DNA of 64,000 bases from Metellina segmentata (taxonomy: Eukaryota > Arthropoda > Arachnida > Araneae > Tetragnathidae), in the NCBI GenBank assembly GCA_947359465.1, contig OX375874.1, positions 101,931,441 through 101,995,440 of the forward strand. Direction: 5' to 3'. The stretch's first letter is position 1. The number at the start of each line of letters is the position of its first letter. The notes under the pieces were generated by a model. The model was not told where the DNA came from, made no database searches, and saw only the letters and a list, made by a program, of their open reading frames with translations. Of the stretch, positions 59,410 through 64,000 are shown one piece after another. The position numbers and the translations under genes are program-made.

Positions 59410-60428
59410 CTCTGCTATTATAAAATGAAGTGTCCGACCTCCACTACGCAATGTCCGGTCGAATCTATTGCACTTACAATAATGAAATTTGGCACACGGG
59501 TAGTCCAAAGTTTTGGCAATTTTTGTGCCCAGCCTGAATTTTAAAATTCAATCTAAAACATTTAAGAAATAATTTATTGGAATTTAATTATTGTCTTCTT
59601 TGGAATAAAAGTTGCATAAAAAGTTAGCAGATTCTAAATGTATTTTTTCCGATTTCATTTTGCGGAGAAAGATTTGTCAGCAGACTAAAGTTTTAACTTC
59701 AGTTATGTAGTTCTTTTTTATTATCTCCTTGATTGGAAAAGATTGAGTACAATTTTCAACGGATATGAAATCTGAGGAAAATTTCACATTAGATCTATAC
59801 CTAAAAATATGATTTTCGATAAATGAATAATTTTAAATTGAAACTCATATTTTTTCCAACACGAACGCCACTTTCTGTGAAGAATGACTTTCGTTTGATT
59901 CGAGATATCGCAGATTTCATTTCCTACGCTCAAACCATTTCACAGCGAAGAAAAGCAAAACAAATAAAAAAAACATATTGACTGGCATTGTTAAGTACTT
60001 TTTTGTAAAATCGGGATCGTTAAAGACAGATGAAAATTTCAACAGATTTGAAATCTGAATAAAATCTAAACCCCTAAATCTCAACCTTCCATTTGATTTT
60101 CTTTTAATAAATAATTTTTCAATTAAATATTTATATTTTCGCAAGAGATTCTGACGTCACGCCGATTTTATCTCTTCGCAATTCGAATTTGGCAATGACG
60201 AGGTCATTACGGCGTTGCCCGAGGTGTTTGTTTGCGAAGCAAATCATAGTTCATTATATTCATAATTTAGTTTGCAAAGCAAATCAAATTAGAATTTGCT
60301 GGGAATCCATTCCAATAGGCTACGAATTTCCATTTGGTTTGTGAGGCAAACCAATGCCATGATTGCTGTTATCCAATAGGCTTCGCAAACCAAATGGGAA
60401 TTCTTAGCAATCACCACGCAGTGGCTAA
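59410..60428 (-). mobile_element. repeat D, minus-strand copy
   Basis: Read on the minus strand it starts TTAGCCACTGC and has the chain GGTTTGCGAAGC, GGTTTGCCTCACAAACC, GATTTGCTTCGCAAAC, GGCAACGCCGTAATG, then GGCGTGACGTCAGAATCTCT and an AT-rich half ending CTTCATTTTATAATAGCAGA. The order matches 37.07-38.42 kb. Confidence 0.75.
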
Positions 60429-60679
60429 ATTAAGATAAATAAGAGGTGGATATTTAAAATGTATTTAAACTTTTTTGCAATTAAAGAAAATTTAAAATTG
60501 TTGCACTGCAATATTAATACGTTTTACCGAAAAATGCCGAACTGAAAGAGACATTCAATATGTTGGAACATATGAGTGAAATATTCAGTAAGAAATTTTT
60601 ATTTTGTAGGGAAATAATCTGCTAATATCAATTTTGCAAGAACGTATGGATATAAATAAATAAATAAATATATATATAT

Positions 60680-60845
60680 ATTAATAAAGTGGTTGCCGCA
60701 GCCGCCGTCGCAGGATTGAAAACACGGTTTGTTCAAAATTGTACAGGGTTAACGATGAAGTGGATTATTTTCCGAGGCGGCTATTAGTTTAGGGTTTATT
60801 GTCCCAGTAGGAAAAGTGTAATTTATACCGCGTGTGAGCAAAAGA
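60680..60845 (-). repeat. repeat C fragment
   Basis: On the minus strand: ACCCTAAACTAATAGCCGCC, then CCTGTACAATTTTGAACAAA and TTTTCAATCCTGCGACGGCG. This matches the 3' half of repeat C at 9.4-9.6 and 20.85-21.03 kb. Confidence 0.7.
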
Positions 60846-61200
60846 CGTATACATTTTCAGTCTTATGGCTCCTGAGAATATTTTCCATCACCAATATCGC
60901 CTTTCTTGGGAACTTTTCTTCGTATTCCTCTTTAATAAATCTGTAATGATAATATACGCTGCACTCGCGATTATACGCCGACTTCGTAAAGAACGGGACC
61001 TTAAAACAATTTGCTTCAAACAATAAGTTTGCAGTTTAACTTCAACACACAACCAACCAGATTGATCGCGAGCACATGGAACATTTTGTGTCCGAGCTGT
61101 CAAACCAGAAAAACCAGAGAGATTGATTCACCAAACCTGTCTCCGGGGTTAATCAATCATCCATGTTTTGCTCTGCTTCTCCGGTGTGGACGCGGCTTTA

Positions 61201-61285
61201 GATTACCTTTACCATCGCTTTTCGGCGCTCCGTTGCTTTCGAAATATTTGCTGTGGGATTACACCATTAAATATGTATGTCTGAG
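61201..61285 (+). CDS. possible first exon (MSE) of the downstream gene
   Basis: ATGTCTGAG at 61277-61285 is followed by a consensus donor GTAAGT. In phase 0 it joins the exon at 62739 to give MSEMKEIKPNC. Only nine coding bases are involved, so this could be chance. A second ATG at 61273 starts an out-of-frame three-codon frame ending at TGA. The exon would begin within ~80 bp of the transposon end at 61197. Confidence 0.3.
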
Positions 61286-62738
61286 GTAAGTAAGAGAATG
61301 AATGTTGATGGTTTAAATTAAAATGAAATCGTGAACTTGAAAAAGGCAACAAAAAAAAGGCTGTTGAAGCGTTAACCTATCGCTTTGTTTGATGTTGTTA
61401 TCTACTAACAATGCGAAGAATAAGTTTGTTTCCTATACATTTTATTGTTTACTTGTGCATTCCTCATTTCAATTCCATCTATGCAAAGTTCACTATGTGG
61501 ATTTTGCTTTTACAAAATCAGAAAATTTGATGCAAATTCTTCACTTATTCCTCTGTATGTTGTTGTATGTACGTTGATGCCATCTTGGATATGGATGTCA
61601 TCGACTCAATATTAAATTTTGCGACTTTTGAAAAGTCGCCAAGGGGGACCGTGATCTGAATGATAACCAACAAAGTCATTACATGTTTCAACAGCTATTA
61701 AAGTTGAGAAAAATTCAATTTAAAAAATTAACATTTTTCCATAATATGGATGAATGTTAAATCATAAGAGTATACAGGAAAACAATTTTTTTCTACTCCA
61801 AAACCTGATGAAAGTTTTATGTTCTTAGGAAGAAAATTTTTATCAAACCATCAGAATTGTCATCAGAAAATACAGGTAGAATATTATGAGTGTTTAGATA
61901 GATGCAAACCTTACATCAACAGTCAATGTAAAGGAATGTTTAAATTTGTAAAATCTTAAAAAAGGAACAATTTAAAATTTTCCGAATTAATGAGAGTAAA
62001 CTTGTTTGTTATAATCTGAAGAAACTCAGCTTAGAGACAGATTCTCACACGAGACTTTAAATTAACAGTAATACGAGTGGAGATTTCTTAATACTTTGGT
62101 TATAATTAGCATAGCCCATAGTGTTGTGACCTGCCACCCACATTCTCCCCCCTGCTAGGCTCAACCTTCCCTCAAGACTACCTCCTATGCTGATAAGGCC
62201 AGCTTGTCATTGGACATGGGGGAAAACACATATTTGCCTCACACGAAGCCAAGCCATAAAGGATTGTGATCACCATCGATCGTGAGAGATTCGCAGGTAA
62301 ACATTTCGAGAGTGGACCTGATCTGAATGCCCTGTTCGGACGTGCAAATCCTGAAGCCTCAAGCAGAGTCAGACTTTGTTGTTTATGGTAGATAGGCGCA
62401 AATAATTCTTAATTATCATAATTGGTTGTCACCCCCACTAGATCCATTGTATTGCTAATTTTACAAAAAAAACATGAGTATGTAGTTCAAAAATCGTCAT
62501 TACATTAATAAAAAAAAAGCTAAGATATTAAAAATCTAAAAATTCAGAACTTAGTCATAGTGAATCTTGGAGATAGTATGTTAACTAGTGATTGTTTCTG
62601 TTTCTGCACAGCTGGGAAATTAAAAAATATTAAACATTTTAACAGATTTAATTTGGATTTTGTGATTCTTGTTTCGCAATTTTAGATTTGTTGCTTAAAA
62701 CACTGCATGTTATTTTATGTGATTTTCTTTTTTTTAAG
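61286..62738. other. intron-like stretch with a GC-richer block
   Basis: If the two exons above belong together, this is a 1,453 bp intron. At 62120-62380 a GC-richer block has no open frame I trust. 61620-61642 forms a short hairpin (GCGACTTTT / AAAAGTCGC). Confidence 0.35.
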
Positions 62739-62896
62739 ATGAAAGAAATAAAACCAAATTGTATTTGTGTTCATGATGAAGAATGGCACAACAACGAAAC
62801 TATGTTTTGTTATTTCTGCAGTGAACCGATTTCCAAACATGAAGTTTTGGATGGAGTAACTGTTGAAAATTTGGGTTATTTGAGACATATTTCCAG
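62739..62896 (+). CDS. internal exon with CxxC..H..H zinc-finger pattern
   Basis: A 158 nt exon preceded by a polypyrimidine tract and AAG, followed by CCAG/gtaaat. It encodes MKEIKPNCICVHDEEWHNNE then TMFCYFCSEPISKHEVLDG and VTVENLGYLRHISR. The pattern C-YF-C-x6-H-x8-TV-x3-G-x-L-x-H-x-S resembles the second zinc finger of CENATAC (CCDC84), a splicing factor of the minor spliceosome, where WCxCC...H..LTVLYGGLLEHLASPEH is found (from memory). The exon ends in phase 2 and later exons would lie beyond the window. The exon is well supported by its boundaries and codons; the family name is tentative. Confidence 0.5.
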
Positions 62897-63890
62897 GTAA
62901 ATTATCAAATTGTAATTTCTTATGACATGATGAATATAAAATTACGTAAAAGTTTTATAAAACCTAACTATTTTAGTCAATGCATAATCTATTGCTTAGC
63001 AAATATTACAAAGCCATAGTCAGAGATGTAAAATTCTTAGTAATAATCTTCTGGAGAATATTCTCAGGAACTTTCTCCAATGGGACAATAATCAGTAATT
63101 TTCTTTTCTCAATGCATAAAAAATAAAAATATAGCACACAATTTTTTAATCTAAGAATGAATACATGAGATGAAGAAGGGGGAAAAAAAACATAATTTTA
63201 AAATGTTGTAGTATTTTGTTAAGTCTAACATTAAAAATAAAGAAAGAGATAAACATTTCACTTATTTTTGTACACATTCTTAATACATTTTTCATGTACT
63301 CAATTCCATAGTATTTGTATGAGTGCAAAGTTTTTCCATCTCTTGTTTTTAACAAAAAATGAACCTAAGCTAAACTTTAAGGTTTGGTAAGTTTTTTTTC
63401 CACAAAAGCTGTATCTTTTGATAAATTTTCAATTAACTATCATTTTAAGCAATTCTCTGAGTGTAAACAATCCAGAAAATAGAAGACTGTAATGATGGTA
63501 GCAAGGCAATAGGACAGCGTTGGCAATTCAGAAGACTCAAAAACCTCCAAATTTCCCCCAAATAAACACATTTTAGCACCTAAACTACTAGATTTCAGTT
63601 TTTTGTAATACAAATGAAGAAACAAATTATAATTTGATTTTCTTCAGAGAACATTTAAATTTTATTTAATGTTTATTGGCTAGAAAACCATATTTTTGAG
63701 TAAAAAATTGCTGGATTTTTACTTTTGCATTATAGCTTTATAAACTGCTACAAATCTAATACTAAATATACTTTTCTTTTCCTAAAGATGAAAAATCTCC
63801 AAAAATTTTTAAATATTCATTAATAATCAAAATATATACTGTTAGATTTCTATAATATTAGTAACTTTGTTCATAAGGAGAGGAAGAATT
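62897..63890. other. AT-rich DNA, nothing recognised
   Basis: Probably the intron following the 62.74 kb exon; no further exon was identified. Confidence 0.4.
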
Positions 63891-63990
63891 AGGAGGCCAG
63901 TCCCCAGCTCGCTGACACTTGCCAACCCCCAGAGGATTGCTTTGCTGCACGAGCCTTACTCGCTTCGCTCGCATTAATGAAGACATGTGT
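63890..63990 (+). repeat. hairpin-chain repeat, partial
   Basis: Reads CCAGCTCGCTGACACTTGCC then AACCCCCAGAGGATTGCTTT and CTCGCTTCGCTCGC, matching the linker and stems of the 7.68 kb block. It may continue past the end of the window. Confidence 0.65.
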
Positions 63991-64000
63991 CACAGCTGAA

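Larger units (their letters stand above)
58940..61197. mobile_element. Harbinger-like TIR element with nested repeats
   Basis: 58940-59005 and 61132-61197 are inverted repeats of ~66 bp with one mismatch, starting AGCCGCGTCCACACCGGAGA. TTA flanks both sides (58937-58939, 61198-61200). A 3 bp TTA duplication with GC-rich ends is the pattern of PIF/Harbinger. About 59410-60428 is a repeat D copy and 60680-60845 a repeat C piece, both minus strand and presumably inserted later. No Harbinger transposase was recognised. Confidence 0.75.

Overview
This is eukaryotic nuclear DNA: AT-rich, intron-containing, and dense with transposable elements. The one complete host gene is split into six exons and resembles vertebrate ASB13. 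Mariner, Tc1, piggyBac and hAT fragments, tRNA-derived SINEs and 5'-truncated non-LTR elements point to an arthropod. A chelicerate such as a spider is my guess, but nothing in the window proves the lineage. No rRNA, genuine tRNA, CRISPR array or prokaryotic operon was seen.

Layout. 1-21.5 kb is repeat-rich intergenic DNA. It holds many copies of a ~330 bp tRNA-headed SINE (SINE-A), a second SINE sharing the same head (SINE-B), an internally deleted mariner (5613-6290), a Tc1-like pseudogene (about 12.6-13.1 kb), hairpin-chain repeats, a foldback element (16.6-17.7 kb), and a 1,077 bp element with perfect 46 bp inverted ends that encodes a two-zinc-finger protein (19084-20160). 24,075-46,286 is the ASB13-like gene on the minus strand (277 aa, six exons, ankyrin repeats plus SOCS box). 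Its introns carry a five-copy 956 bp tandem array (29.1-33.7 kb) that grew out of a MITE, a hAT MITE with an 8 bp target duplication, hAT-type transposase fossils, and SINEs with clear target-site duplications. 47,795-50,266 is an apparently intact piggyBac element: TTAA duplications, perfect 16 bp inverted ends and an uninterrupted transposase with the DDD triad. 50.5-58.9 kb holds LINE fragments, another hAT MITE and unassigned AT-rich DNA. 58.9-61.2 kb is a DNA transposon with ~66 bp inverted ends and a TTA duplication, with older repeats nested inside. Immediately after it, a possible host gene starts on the plus strand: a tentative first exon near 61.28 kb and a well-bounded exon at 62,739-62,896 with a CxxC...H...H zinc-finger pattern.

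How it fits together. The host genes are independent, and most of the sequence is mobile DNA in nested layers. The ASB13-like protein should be a substrate-recognition subunit of a Cullin-5/Elongin-BC ubiquitin ligase. The piggyBac looks autonomous, and long perfect target duplications around several SINE and LINE insertions indicate recent retroposition. All functional statements are inferred by reading translations and motifs by eye; no database search was run.
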